From: JBBDWJ01 sp040902925
Lineage (GTDB): Bacteria > Acidobacteriota > Terriglobia > Bryobacterales > UBA6623
NCBI GenBank assembly: GCA_040902925.1
Contig: JBBDWJ010000157.1
Location: 1 to 31,765, forward strand
Direction of reading: 5' to 3'
Length of the DNA stretch: 31,765 bases
The translations under genes were made by a program, and so were the position numbers. The notes under the pieces are model-generated. The model saw only the letters and a program-made list of their open reading frames with translations. It was not told the DNA's origin and ran no database searches. This document shows positions 17,692 to 24,437 of this stretch, piece after piece. Each line of letters opens with the position of its first letter. Position 1 is the first letter of the stretch.

Positions 17692-17735
17692 CGCCGCAGG
17701 CGATCCGAGCCCCATCCGCAAGGGTGGGGTCCACA
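17692..17735 (-). repeat. REP-like two-hairpin element, copy 1 (inverted)
   Basis: Read on the reverse strand it has an 8-bp stem with one non-Watson-Crick pair and a 4-base loop, followed by the 18-base tail CTCGGATCGCCTGCGGCG that is identical in the three copies. The tail itself folds (ATCGCC-TGC-GGCG). It matches copy 2 in inverted orientation at 40 of 44 positions. Confidence 0.8.
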
Positions 17736-17800
17736 TTTTTGGACTCGCAAGCCGCGCATTGCTCGCTCAACCCGTGACGCAGGGGGGCGGAAGAAAATAG

Positions 17801-17848
17801 TGTGGACCCGACCCGTGCGGGTCGGGCTCGGATCGCCTGCGGCGATTT
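17801..17848 (+). repeat. REP-like two-hairpin element, copy 2
   Basis: Hairpin 1 is CCCGACCC (17807-17814), loop GTGC, GGGTCGGG (17819-17826). The tail 17827-17848 contains hairpin 2: ATCGCC (17832-17837), TGC, GGCGAT (17841-17846). With copy 1, 65 bases away, it forms an inverted pair as in REPINs or BIMEs. Confidence 0.8.
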
Positions 17849-17964
17849 TCGCTGCGAGGCGGCGGCGCGCCTTAGGCGCTTCGCGCAACATTCGTTGTTC
17901 CCTGATTTCTTGTTCCCTGCCCGATCATCGTACGATCGGCCGCTATTTTCGGCAACTCGCTGAG

Positions 17965-19068
17965 CTACCAGGTCCACGCTAGCTCCTCACGCCAGCGGCG
18001 CAGGCTCTCCGCATCGAGCGCTAGCACCGGCTGGCGGGAAATGCCTTCGGGCGGCGGCGACAGGGCTTCCATTCGTTCATAAACGCGGACGCGGTCGCCG
18101 GCGTCGACGCGCGAGAGCAAGTGCCAGAGCGTGAGCGTATCCCGCGTTCGTGATTCCGCCAGCACCACGCTCAGCGCTTTCGCGCCTCCGCCCCTGCCTA
18201 CGCTTCCGCCTGCGCCTGGGCCTGGGCCTGCACCATGAAAATCAAACGCGTCGAGCGCCTTTATCAGCGGCTCGGGCGCATCGTCAAAATACGGTGTGCC
18301 CGGCCCGATGCCAGGGCGCGTGCGGCAAGTGGCGCCCGCCGGGACCAGCGACTCGCGGCCCTCGAACTCGAACGCCACCCAACCCGCCTGCACACGCAAG
18401 ATTCCCTCTCCGGAACGATCGCACCGCAGCGTGTATTCGCAGCCTAGATCGACGGCCGTGCCGGAGGGCGTTTCGACGAAGAACAGCCGCGGCGGAGCCA
18501 GAATCTTCGCGGCGATCTCGCCGCTGCGCAGCGCCAAGCGATGCTCGCTGGAACGCGCAACCACGATCGCCACTTGCGTATTCGGCTCGACGTCGACCGA
18601 GCCGATCTCACCGATCTGAATACGGGCGCGCGAAGAGCCATCGGTTTCGATGGACTGACCGCCGCGGATCAGGGCCGTTTCCGCAATACGCTCTGATCCG
18701 ATGGAAGGCGAGCCCGCCAACCGCACAACTTCCCAGCTCTCGCCGCGCGGACGGTCAACGTACCAAAGGGCGGCCACCGCCACAATCCCGAGCGCGGCGG
18801 CCGCAGCCGCGAACCGCCACGGGAAAACCGCGGGTCTCTCGACCGCCGCGGGCCGGTCGAGCGCTGACTCGATCGCAGTCCACAAATGATGCGGCGCCGG
18901 CGCGAGCGGCAACGCCTCGACCATCGCCATGCCTTCGCGCGTCTGTTCGAGCTCGCCGCGGCAGCGCTCGCAGGAAGCGACGTGCGTTTTCACATCCGCC
19001 GTGGCGCGCGAGTCGAGCCCGCCATCGAGATAAGCAGCCAGTTGCCGCGAGGCGTGCTTATCGAACAT
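17965..19068 (-). CDS. Anti-sigma factor: zinc finger, membrane segment and FecR-like domain
   Basis: 367 residues. Residues 1-45 form an anti-sigma zinc finger (zf-HC2) with His29-x3-Cys33-x2-Cys36 in HVASCERCRGEL, which would hold the sigma factor at the membrane. A single membrane helix spans about 85-104 (RFAAAAAALGIVAVAALWYV). The external part, about 130-245, matches a FecR-type domain (SIETDGSSRARIQIGEIGSV; EIAAKILAPPRLFFVETPSG). A Gly/Pro-rich stretch near 286-306 precedes a C-terminal region of unknown role. The layout predicts that an outside signal sensed by the FecR-like part releases the sigma factor inside. The ATG at 19068 lies within the end of the sigma gene (11-base overlap), so the two are translationally coupled. 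Confidence 0.88.
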   Translation of the reverse strand: MFDKHASRQLAAYLDGGLDSRATADVKTHVASCERCRGELEQTREGMAMVEALPLAPAPHHLWTAIESALDRPAAVERPAVFPWRFAAAAAALGIVAVAALWYVDRPRGESWEVVRLAGSPSIGSERIAETALIRGGQSIETDGSSRARIQIGEIGSVDVEPNTQVAIVVARSSEHRLALRSGEIAAKILAPPRLFFVETPSGTAVDLGCEYTLRCDRSGEGILRVQAGWVAFEFEGRESLVPAGATCRTRPGIGPGTPYFDDAPEPLIKALDAFDFHGAGPGPGAGGSVGRGGGAKALSVVLAESRTRDTLTLWHLLSRVDAGDRVRVYERMEALSPPPEGISRQPVLALDAESLRRWREELAWTW

Positions 19069-19642
19069 CGCTTTGCCCCGTCGACAGCCAGTATTTGAGC
19101 GGCGCCAGCTTGGCGGCCAGAAGGCGATGGCCTCGGCTTAGCCGCGAAGCCACCGTCCCCATCGAGCAGTTCAAGGCCTTCGCCATCTCCTCATACGAGA
19201 GGTCCTCGAAATATCGCAGCAGGATAGCGATGCGGAATTTGGGCGGCAGCGACGAGACGGCCGACTGCACCGAGGTTGCCATCTGCGCCCGCGCGAGACC
19301 CTCTTCCTGCGAACCCGCGCCGGCGAGCATGCCGGGCGCAGGGCCTTCGAGGATCATCGCCTGCGCTTTGCTTTTCCTAGCGCCGTCCGTGCAGGTATTG
19401 ACGACCAGCCGGTAGAGCCACGTCGAGAACCCTGAGTCGCCGCGGAATTGCCCGATCGTGGTCATCAGCTTCAGAAAAACCTGCTGCGTGACGTCACCAG
19501 CGGCGGCCGCGTCGCCGTGAAAGAAATAGAGCGCGATGGAGTAGACCTTGTCCTTGTGGTGCTCGTAAAGAGCGCGAAAGGCGTCACGATCTCCCTGGCG
19601 GCAAGCCTCGAGGATCTCGGCGCTGATCTCGGGCTCACTCAG
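19058..19642 (-). CDS. ECF-type RNA polymerase sigma factor, apparent CTG start
   Basis: 194 residues if it begins at CTG 19642. Region 2 reads AFRALYEHHKDKVYSIALYF, then GDVTQQVFLKLM and FSTWLYRLVVNTCTD (-10 recognition). Region 4 reads LPPKFRIAILLRYFEDLSYE and MGTVASRLSRGHRLL (helix-turn-helix for the -35). The frame contains no ATG, GTG or TTG between the upstream in-frame stop (TGA at 19648-19646) and the Met at 19465, which lies inside region 2 and would remove half of it. CTG at 19642 lies just after AAGGTGGTGAG and would start LSEPEISAEILEAC, the normal beginning of such proteins. So either CTG is used or the start codon has been lost. It controls the overlapping anti-sigma gene's regulon; targets are unknown. 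Confidence 0.85.
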   Translation of the reverse strand: MSEPEISAEILEACRQGDRDAFRALYEHHKDKVYSIALYFFHGDAAAAGDVTQQVFLKLMTTIGQFRGDSGFSTWLYRLVVNTCTDGARKSKAQAMILEGPAPGMLAGAGSQEEGLARAQMATSVQSAVSSLPPKFRIAILLRYFEDLSYEEMAKALNCSMGTVASRLSRGHRLLAAKLAPLKYWLSTGQSDVR

Positions 19643-19765
19643 AACTCACCACCTTAGGCTTAGACGGACCTGGAAGACATTTTCTTCCCTTTTTTCGGGT
19701 CGATGTTACGCTTACCGACGAAGGAATCTGTTGCCGCAGCCCTCGTTTTGCCATAGGCTGAAGGG

Positions 19766-19993
19766 ATGGAAGTCCGTTTCACACCCGAACAAGAAGCGCA
19801 GCTTTCCCAAATCGCCACCAAGACGGGAACCGACCCCGAGCATGTGGTCAAAAATGTAGTGACCTGCTACCTCAACGATGAGGCGCGTTTCCTAGCCGCC
19901 GTCGAGAGGGGTCTGGCCGCGGCCGAGCGTGGAGAGTTCCTCGAGGAACAGGAAATGGACGCCCGCGTCGAGCGCATGTTCCAAAAGCTCTGA
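19766..19993 (+). CDS. ParD-like antitoxin
   Basis: 75 residues, MEVRFTPEQEAQLSQIATKT, then DPEHVVKNVVTCYLNDEARF: a short N-terminal strand and two helices like the ribbon-helix-helix part of ParD or CopG-type antitoxins. An acidic helical C-terminus (ERGEFLEEQEMDARVERMF) would bind the toxin. Its TGA overlaps the toxin ATG by one base (TGATG), the standard toxin-antitoxin coupling. GAAGGG abuts the ATG. Such antitoxins repress their own promoter, which should lie in the 120 bases between this gene and the sigma factor start. Confidence 0.82.
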   Translation: MEVRFTPEQEAQLSQIATKTGTDPEHVVKNVVTCYLNDEARFLAAVERGLAAAERGEFLEEQEMDARVERMFQKL

Positions 19994-20274
19994 TGCGGCT
20001 TCGCTGGACGGTTCCGGCCGCCGAAGACCTTGAGAACATCAAGGCCTATCTCGACACCCGCTACCCGCAATTTTCCGAACCAAGCGTGCGAACGATTTAC
20101 CGGCGCATCCGCTCGCTGAAAAAGGATCCACTGCGTGGCCGGCCCGGCCACCTCAACGGCACTCGCGAACTCCCGCTCTCACCACTCCCTTACGTCGTTG
20201 TTTATGCAGCCAAACCTGAGGCGATCGAAATACTCCACATCTATCACGGCGCTCAGGACTGGCGAAAGGCCTGA
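19993..20274 (+). CDS. RelE/ParE-family toxin, intact
   Basis: 93 residues, the normal size. The fold pattern is complete: MRLRWTVPAAEDLENIKAYL (strand plus first helix), a second helix IYRRIRSLKKDPLRGRPG, then the strands TRELPLSPLPYVVVYAAKPE and IEILHIYHGAQDWRKA with the usual basic C-terminus. ParE toxins act on DNA gyrase and RelE toxins on ribosome-bound mRNA; the similarity here is closer to the ParE/plasmid-stabilisation group, but the target cannot be read from sequence. It is the only one of the four toxins in this window with an undamaged frame. Confidence 0.85.
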   Translation: MRLRWTVPAAEDLENIKAYLDTRYPQFSEPSVRTIYRRIRSLKKDPLRGRPGHLNGTRELPLSPLPYVVVYAAKPEAIEILHIYHGAQDWRKA

Positions 20275-21233
20275 TCCCGGAACCGTTGAGCGAACTTGCT
20301 GACTGCCCCGTTTGGGTCAGGTGTCCCAACTTTTTTTCTGGTCAACTAGCCGCCTTATCCACTCTGCGTCCGCGACCGAGCGCCGGCCGCGGTATGACGC
20401 TCGATGGCGTCGCGCATCTTCGGCCAGTCGTCGGGGTACGTTGGCGGAAAGCGGGACAAGAGCAGGAAAGCTGGTCAACCCCATCCTTGAGGATGGGGCT
20501 CGGATCGCCTGCGGCGATTTCGGAATCCACCAAATGCACGAACCGACCGCGGGTAGGACACTACCCGTTTTGCACTCCGGGTCTGGCCCTATGGCCGGAT
20601 CTGGCCGCTTTTGGCCGCAAATGGCTGGATTCTGCTATAGAGGCGTGGCCGTAGCCTAGCCGGAGCTTGACGTCAGCGCGGTTTTCCCCGGGCCTGGTTT
20701 TCGGATGAGCGGTTTTGAGCGGTTCCGCGCGCGTTTTTCCGGCATTGCTTGATTCATTCCGTCGCTTGGAGGGTAGCATACGCCGCCAAATCTTTGGGAC
20801 GTTTTCGGGGGTATGTTGTTGATTTCAGGCGGTTGGCGTATCTGTGACTGGACTCGTTCGAGGCCGCCTGAGATCAGGATAGTGTCGGTGCTGCCCGTGA
20901 AGCCCCTACTTTCAGAGGCCTACGCAACAACAGCGGCAGTCCGGTTAAGGCGTGTTGAACCTGAATGTTTCTGTGTGCTCTACAGCCACAAGATCGTCTA
21001 CGACGGGTTGGGCTGGACCCTTCCGCCCCGCCGCAACGAATTCGTGCCAGCTTGACTGGTCCAAATGGCGACGGGCCGCTCAATCGCAACTCGTTGATTT
21101 CAAACCGTTACAGGATTGGAATGTCACGATTGCTTTAAGTCGAGGGTCGTCCCCGCCTATTCCAAGTCAGGTGTTCTTCTAATGTACGTACGACCCAGAA
21201 GTCTTCCAGTATTAGTCCAGGCAGTGGACCAGG
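20275..21233. other. Long region without a recognised gene
   Basis: About 960 bases between the intact toxin gene and the frameshifted acyltransferase. It contains REP-like copy 3 at 20479-20520. Several open frames of 65-120 codons cross it, but none has a good ribosome binding site, a family motif or a sensible composition. Base composition becomes less GC-rich towards 20800-21230, as in the acyltransferase, which fits a transferred or decaying segment. Confidence 0.5.
20479..20520 (+). repeat. REP-like two-hairpin element, copy 3 (single)
   Basis: Hairpin 1 is CCCCATCC (20479-20486), TTGA, GGATGGGG (20491-20498), perfectly paired. The tail CTCGGATCGCCTGCGGCGAT (20499 onward) is identical to copy 2. 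Hairpin 1 differs from copy 2 at two positions on each side, and both differences keep the pairing. Confidence 0.8.
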
Positions 21234-22350
21234 GTGACGGCCATTCTAACTTTTGCAGAGTATAGGGCGCAGCAGTACATTCCGAGCCTCGACGGCCTAC
21301 GTGCGGTCAGTATTCTTGTCGTCGTTTCTGTTCACCTAACGGATAACCTTCGCGACGGCGTTTGGCACTGGTTGCGAGGGGACGGGGGCGTCGCCGTCTT
21401 CTTTGTACTGAGCGGGTACCTGATTACAACACTAGCCCTTCGGGAGGAGGCGAAGGCGGGGTCGCTTTCGCTGGCCGCCTTCTATTTCCGCCGCACCATG
21501 CGAATCTTCCCGCTGTACTACTACGTCGTGGGAATTACAGCCCTGCTCGTGTTCGTCTCGGGCAGCCAACAGGGCAGCGAACAATTTTTTGCAGCGCTAC
21601 CCTACTATCTCCTTTATCTCGGAGAGTTCGCGTCTCCCTCCTATCTCTATCACAGTTGGTCCCTCGGCGTAGAGGAGAAGTTTTACTTAATATGGCCGTT
21701 GGTGTGTTTCGGACTCTTGCGCGGGCGACCCAAAACCAGACTTATGCTCGCTGCTCTTCTCACCTTCATAGCACCGATAAGCACCGATGTTGCCATGGCT
21801 CTCGAACTGGATCCACTGGACCGACTATTCCCGAATATTATTTGGTTGCTTGCTGGCACTATCGCTGTCGGAAGAGCGTACCTACGGTTGGCTGCGGTGG
21901 GCAGCCAAACCGGTTGGCTTGGTTCTTGGGCTTGTCATGTTTGCAGCGACTCATTTTGCGACGTCCCACGCGTATCTGCAATCGGAAACTCCGGCCGAGG
22001 GTCTTTATACCATTGCAATCGGCCTAGTGATCGTTGGTCTGGTCATGAGCCAGCCGCCGTGGGCGAGTTTCCTAAGCAGCCGGGCAATGGTTTTTGTTGG
22101 CAAGCGCAGCTATGGCATCTACCTGATCCACATTTTCTGCATCTGGCTGGTAGAGATCGCGTTCCCTTCTGGATCGGGTGAGCTACTCATATCCATCGGA
22201 GCCTACGTGAGCGCGGTGTTGGTCAGTCTCGTGGTGGCTGATGTACTCTATCGGGTTGTAGAATATCCAGGGATTATTATCGGCAGAAAGCTCTCGGTCG
22301 AGGTCATTAGTCGTTCGAGCAGTCACAACTTGATCGAGGCGCGTAATTAG
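21234..22350 (+). pseudogene. Acyltransferase family 3 (OafA/YrhL-like) membrane protein, frameshifted
   Basis: The first frame gives a typical start (YIPSLDGLRAVSILVVVSVH), FFVLSGYLITTLALREE, FRRTMRIFPLYYY and HSWSLGVEEKFYLIWPL, all hallmarks of acyltransferase-3 proteins that O-acylate surface polysaccharides. Around 21838-21850 the homology moves to the next frame (RILFGCLLALSLSEE) and continues through VFVGKRSYGIYLIHIFCIWL to a stop at 22350. The joined product would have about 370 residues and some ten membrane segments, a normal length. One extra base, or two missing ones, in the ATTATTTGG stretch explains it. The GTG at 21234 is the best start I can see and has no strong Shine-Dalgarno. 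The gene is visibly less GC-rich than its neighbours, suggesting recent acquisition. It could be a sequencing error, but the surroundings are full of gene debris. Confidence 0.8.
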
Positions 22351-22586
22351 TGTTGACCCTCAAGCTAGCAGGGCCAAATTGGGGTCCGCAAGGCAACCGA
22401 AATCTGGTCGAAACAGGCCCGCCAGAAAATAATCCTTTCGACACCACATTACAGTGGTGCTGTTATTCTCGGGTCTGGAGAATCATGGTGTTTCGCGCCA
22501 AAAGTCGAGGTTCTACATGCCTCACTGGTGCGGGCTCTCTGAGTCACCGTATGCCGGCGCGGAGCGGCTTTCCGGACTCCCACATG

Positions 22587-22641
22587 GATAAGCTCAGAGG
22601 TAGAGCATCAGCCTTCGAAGCTGAGAGCCGCGGGTTCGGGC
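22587..22641 (+). pseudogene. tRNA-Arg (anticodon TCG) remnant
   Basis: The middle of a tRNA is preserved: D stem GCTC (22592-22595) and GAGC (22603-22606) around AGAGGTA; anticodon stem TCAGC (22608-22612) and GCTGA (22620-22624) around CTTCGAA, giving anticodon TCG at 22615-22617; a 5-base variable loop; and GCGGG plus TTCG of the T arm (22630-22638). The 3' half of the T stem (CCCGC expected, GGGCC found) is missing, and no acceptor stem can be formed. It is therefore not a functional tRNA, but a fragment left by recombination or decay. Confidence 0.65.
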
Positions 22642-22953
22642 GGGCCAAACCAAAACGCCGTGTGAGCCGCAGATCCCCTCCGGTTCCCCTACCAGCGCCG
22701 TGTCAGCGAAGCTGCCTGCGCGGTCTGCCGCGGCGTCGCAAGTACAAGCGCTGGCGGGCCTCCACAAACAGCCTGTCAGAATTGAGGCTGTGTCACGTTT
22801 TCTCTGTCCGGGATTCTCCGCTAGCTTGGCGTAGGCTCGTTCCACGGCGTGGCGAAAACGCATTGCGGTCGGGAGACCTGCGTGCTCCAGCAGGTAGGCG
22901 TAGTGGATGATGAAGTCGCGCCGGGCTGCGGGGCGCTGAACGGCACGAGCCAT
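22594..22953 (-). pseudogene. ParE-like toxin, 3'-truncated
   Basis: From the ATG at 22953, directly behind the TAA of the antitoxin gene, the first 49 residues are a good ParE N-terminus (ARRDFIIHYAYLLEHAGLPT, then AMRFRHAVERAYAKLAENPG). The homology ends at about 22807, exactly where an IS-end-like motif begins (22791-22803). The frame stays open to 22594 but reads through unrelated DNA, including the antisense of the tRNA fragment. The core strands and the catalytic or gyrase-binding C-terminus are missing, so the product cannot be an active toxin. Confidence 0.78.
22772..22803. repeat. IS-end-like motif pair A-B, copy 1
   Basis: Motif A, CCTGTCAGAATTGA (22772-22785), and motif B, TGTCACGTTTTCT (22791-22803), recur at 23288-23333 in swapped order. 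Both contain TGTCA, as do the repeated terminal sequences of some insertion sequences. Motif B marks the truncation point of the parE remnant. Confidence 0.6.
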
Positions 22954-23247
22954 TTAGGGGGACTTGCGGGTGCGCGCCAACTCTTGCGCTTCGCGCTCCA
23001 TGGCGTCGAAGTCTTCGGACGTCACTTGGCGGTATTCACCGCTTCGCTCGCCTGCGTCCAACAGAGCTTCCAGGCGGCGGCCGAAGTGCTCGTCCAGCGG
23101 AAACGGCTCACCCCGGCCGGCCCGTTCGACGAGTTCGGCCTCGGTTCGCACCAAGTCTTCGACGAACGCATCTGCGCTCGCGTAGTGGCCTTCGTTCACC
23201 TTCTGTTCGACGAAGTCTTTGAGGGAATCGGGAAGAGTCACGTTCAT
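22954..23247 (-). CDS. ParD-like antitoxin, intact
   Basis: 97 residues. The N-terminus MNVTLPDSLKDFVEQKVNEG, then YASADAFVEDLVRTEAE is a textbook ParD ribbon-helix-helix segment; the acidic C-terminal half (SEDFDAMEREAQELARTRKS) would bind the toxin. Its TAA is immediately followed by the ATG of the truncated parE. As the toxin is destroyed, the antitoxin could persist only as a repressor or as an anti-addiction factor (inference). The IS-end-like motifs lie 40 bases upstream of its start. Confidence 0.85.
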   Translation of the reverse strand: MNVTLPDSLKDFVEQKVNEGHYASADAFVEDLVRTEAELVERAGRGEPFPLDEHFGRRLEALLDAGERSGEYRQVTSEDFDAMEREAQELARTRKSP

Positions 23248-23287
23248 AGGCGGCTACTCCAGCCTTCGGTCTTCTACCATTCTACCC

Positions 23288-23333
23288 TGTCACGTTTTCT
23301 GTCGAGTGACCGCAGGAGTCCTGTCAGAATTGA
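23288..23333. repeat. IS-end-like motif pair B-A, copy 2
   Basis: Motif B, TGTCACGTTTTCT (23288-23300), is followed 19 bases later by motif A, CCTGTCAGAATTGA (23320-23333). Both are exact matches to copy 1 and in the same orientation. Together the copies bracket the parD/truncated-parE pair. No transposase gene is present. Confidence 0.6.
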
Positions 23334-23444
23334 CGTGGGGTCCCGAATCTCGCCTATTTGTTCGGGCTCTCGCAGTTTTTCATGGTCTGGTTTCGGGGCT
23401 ATCTGTACATGAGAATCGCGGCCGTCTGGTCTGCGCCAGCCGCG

Positions 23445-23476
23445 TTTGTTAGCACACTAGACGTGCTATAGTGCTA
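23445..23476 (+). promoter_or_regulatory. Candidate higBA promoter and operator
   Basis: TTGTTA (23446-23451) and TATAGT (23467-23472) are 15 bases apart (16 if TTTGTT is taken). Overlapping them are TAGCAC (23450-23455) and two copies of GTGCTA (23463-23468 and 23471-23476), an inverted repeat plus a direct repeat, as expected for an antitoxin-controlled operator. Transcription would begin only a few bases before the GTG at 23482, implying a leaderless message. Confidence 0.4.
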
Positions 23477-23481
23477 AGGGT

Positions 23482-23771
23482 GTGATCCGGACACTGGCCG
23501 ACGACACCACGCGGGACATTTGAACGGCCTCAACAGCAAGGCCGCCCGATGCATTCCACGTGACCTGTGGCCGGCCGTCCGGCGCAAGCTGGACCAGATC
23601 GACGCCGTCACCACGCTCGACGCCTTGAAGGGGCCGCCGGGAAGCCGCCTGCACGCTCTCGCTGGCGCGTTGCGCGGCTGCCACGCCGTTCGTGTGAACG
23701 ACCAGTACGGCATCGTCTTCCGCTTCCAAGGCGCAGACGCGTTCGAGGTACGGTGCACTGACTATCACTGA
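23482..23771 (+). pseudogene. HigB-family toxin, single-base frameshift
   Basis: From GTG at 23482 the frame reads VIRTLADDTTRDI and then hits TGA at 23521. The next frame continues at once with NGLNSKAARCIPRDLW, RRKLDQIDAVTTLDALKGPP, ALRGCHAVRVNDQYGIVFRF and AFEVRCTDYH, the complete HigB/RelE body. The usual family text is I-W-N/x-G, so one G has been lost from a TGG (Trp) codon; restoring it gives a toxin of about 96 residues. HigB toxins cleave mRNA on ribosomes. An alternative TTG at 23520 would make only the truncated body. The gene precedes its antitoxin, the usual higBA order. Confidence 0.82.
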
Positions 23772-23780
23772 GGTGTTGGC

Positions 23781-24080
23781 ATGCTCCCGACCCATCGTCC
23801 CCCAACCCATCCCGGCGAGATGCTCTTGAAGGAGTTTCTCGAGCCGCTTGGCGTCTCGCAGGTCGAGGCGGCCCGGCGCATGAACATTCCGTTCCAGCGG
23901 CTCAACGCCATTGTCAGGGGGCGCCGCGGCGTCAGCGCCGACACGGCGCTGTTGTTGGAGGCGTTGACGCGTTGGGACGCACAGATTTGGTTGACGCTCC
24001 AGGCGAAATGGGACTTGTGGCATGCGATCAAAGCGCGGGGACAGCGGCCAAAGGTGCGAGCGCTTCCCAAGACGGCCTAG
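23781..24080 (+). CDS. higA: HigA-family antitoxin (XRE-type helix-turn-helix)
   Basis: 99 residues. The signature HPGEMLLKEFLEPLGVSQVE begins the protein, followed by the helix-turn-helix (AARRMNIPFQRLNAIVRGRR) and the family's C-terminal WDAQIWLTLQAKWDL. HigA binds its own operator and neutralises HigB. It starts nine bases after the higB stop, with GAGGTG about six bases before the ATG. The frame is intact although the toxin is frameshifted. Confidence 0.9.
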   Translation: MLPTHRPPTHPGEMLLKEFLEPLGVSQVEAARRMNIPFQRLNAIVRGRRGVSADTALLLEALTRWDAQIWLTLQAKWDLWHAIKARGQRPKVRALPKTA

Positions 24081-24437
24081 TTGGGGCTCACAGTTTCAGC
24101 CCAACTCGCGCAGGATCTTCCCTTGGGTAATGCCCTCACCGCAAGCCAGCGAAGAACGGGAAGATCACCGTGGCCGGCGGAATGGATGCGCTGTTGGAGC
24201 GCACGATCAACATCTCGTCCGATTGAGGACGGCAGCGGGGCCGGCGTATTATGCGCCGCCCCGCCCTATGAGCGTGGTCAAAAGGCGAATCAGCCGCAGA
24301 TAAACGCAGATGGACGCAGATGAGTCATTGGTTTTCAGCCGCGCGGCGGTTTCACGGCTGAAGCGCTGCATGGTTCCGGGTCGAGGCGTAGCAGTTTCGC
24401 GATCTGGGGTCAGAGAAAGGTTCCAGGTCAATCCACC
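24081..24437. other. Gene-free stretch with possible gene debris
   Basis: A short open frame ending at 24228 (KITVAGGMDALLERTINISS) looks like the tail of a protein but has no start and is preceded by an in-frame stop, so it may be a remnant. Three 10-bp CGCAGAT repeats lie at 24295-24324. Nothing else is recognised. Confidence 0.4.
24295..24324. repeat. Three 10-bp direct repeats (CGCAGATNNN)
   Basis: CGCAGATAAA, CGCAGATGGA and CGCAGATGAG follow each other without a gap. This text is a recurrent intergenic motif in several bacterial phyla; its role is unknown. Confidence 0.6.

Larger units (their letters stand above)
17616..17964. other. Intergenic region containing the REPIN-like element
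   Basis: It lies between the start of the secreted-protein operon and the 3' end of the anti-sigma gene. Most of its informative sequence is the inverted pair of REP-like units at 17692-17735 and 17801-17848. No gene is supported. Confidence 0.5.

Noticed and set aside
18150..19415. 421-codon forward open frame opposite the sigma/anti-sigma genes
   Set aside because: Arg/Pro/Ser-rich shadow; the reverse strand encodes recognised domains in two overlapping frames.
20286..20659. Open frames of 115-122 codons between the intact toxin and the acyltransferase
   Set aside because: They run through the REP-like element, lack ribosome binding sites and have no recognisable motif.
22587..22660. Functional tRNA-Arg gene
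   Set aside because: The 3' T-stem half and both acceptor halves are absent, so no cloverleaf can close.
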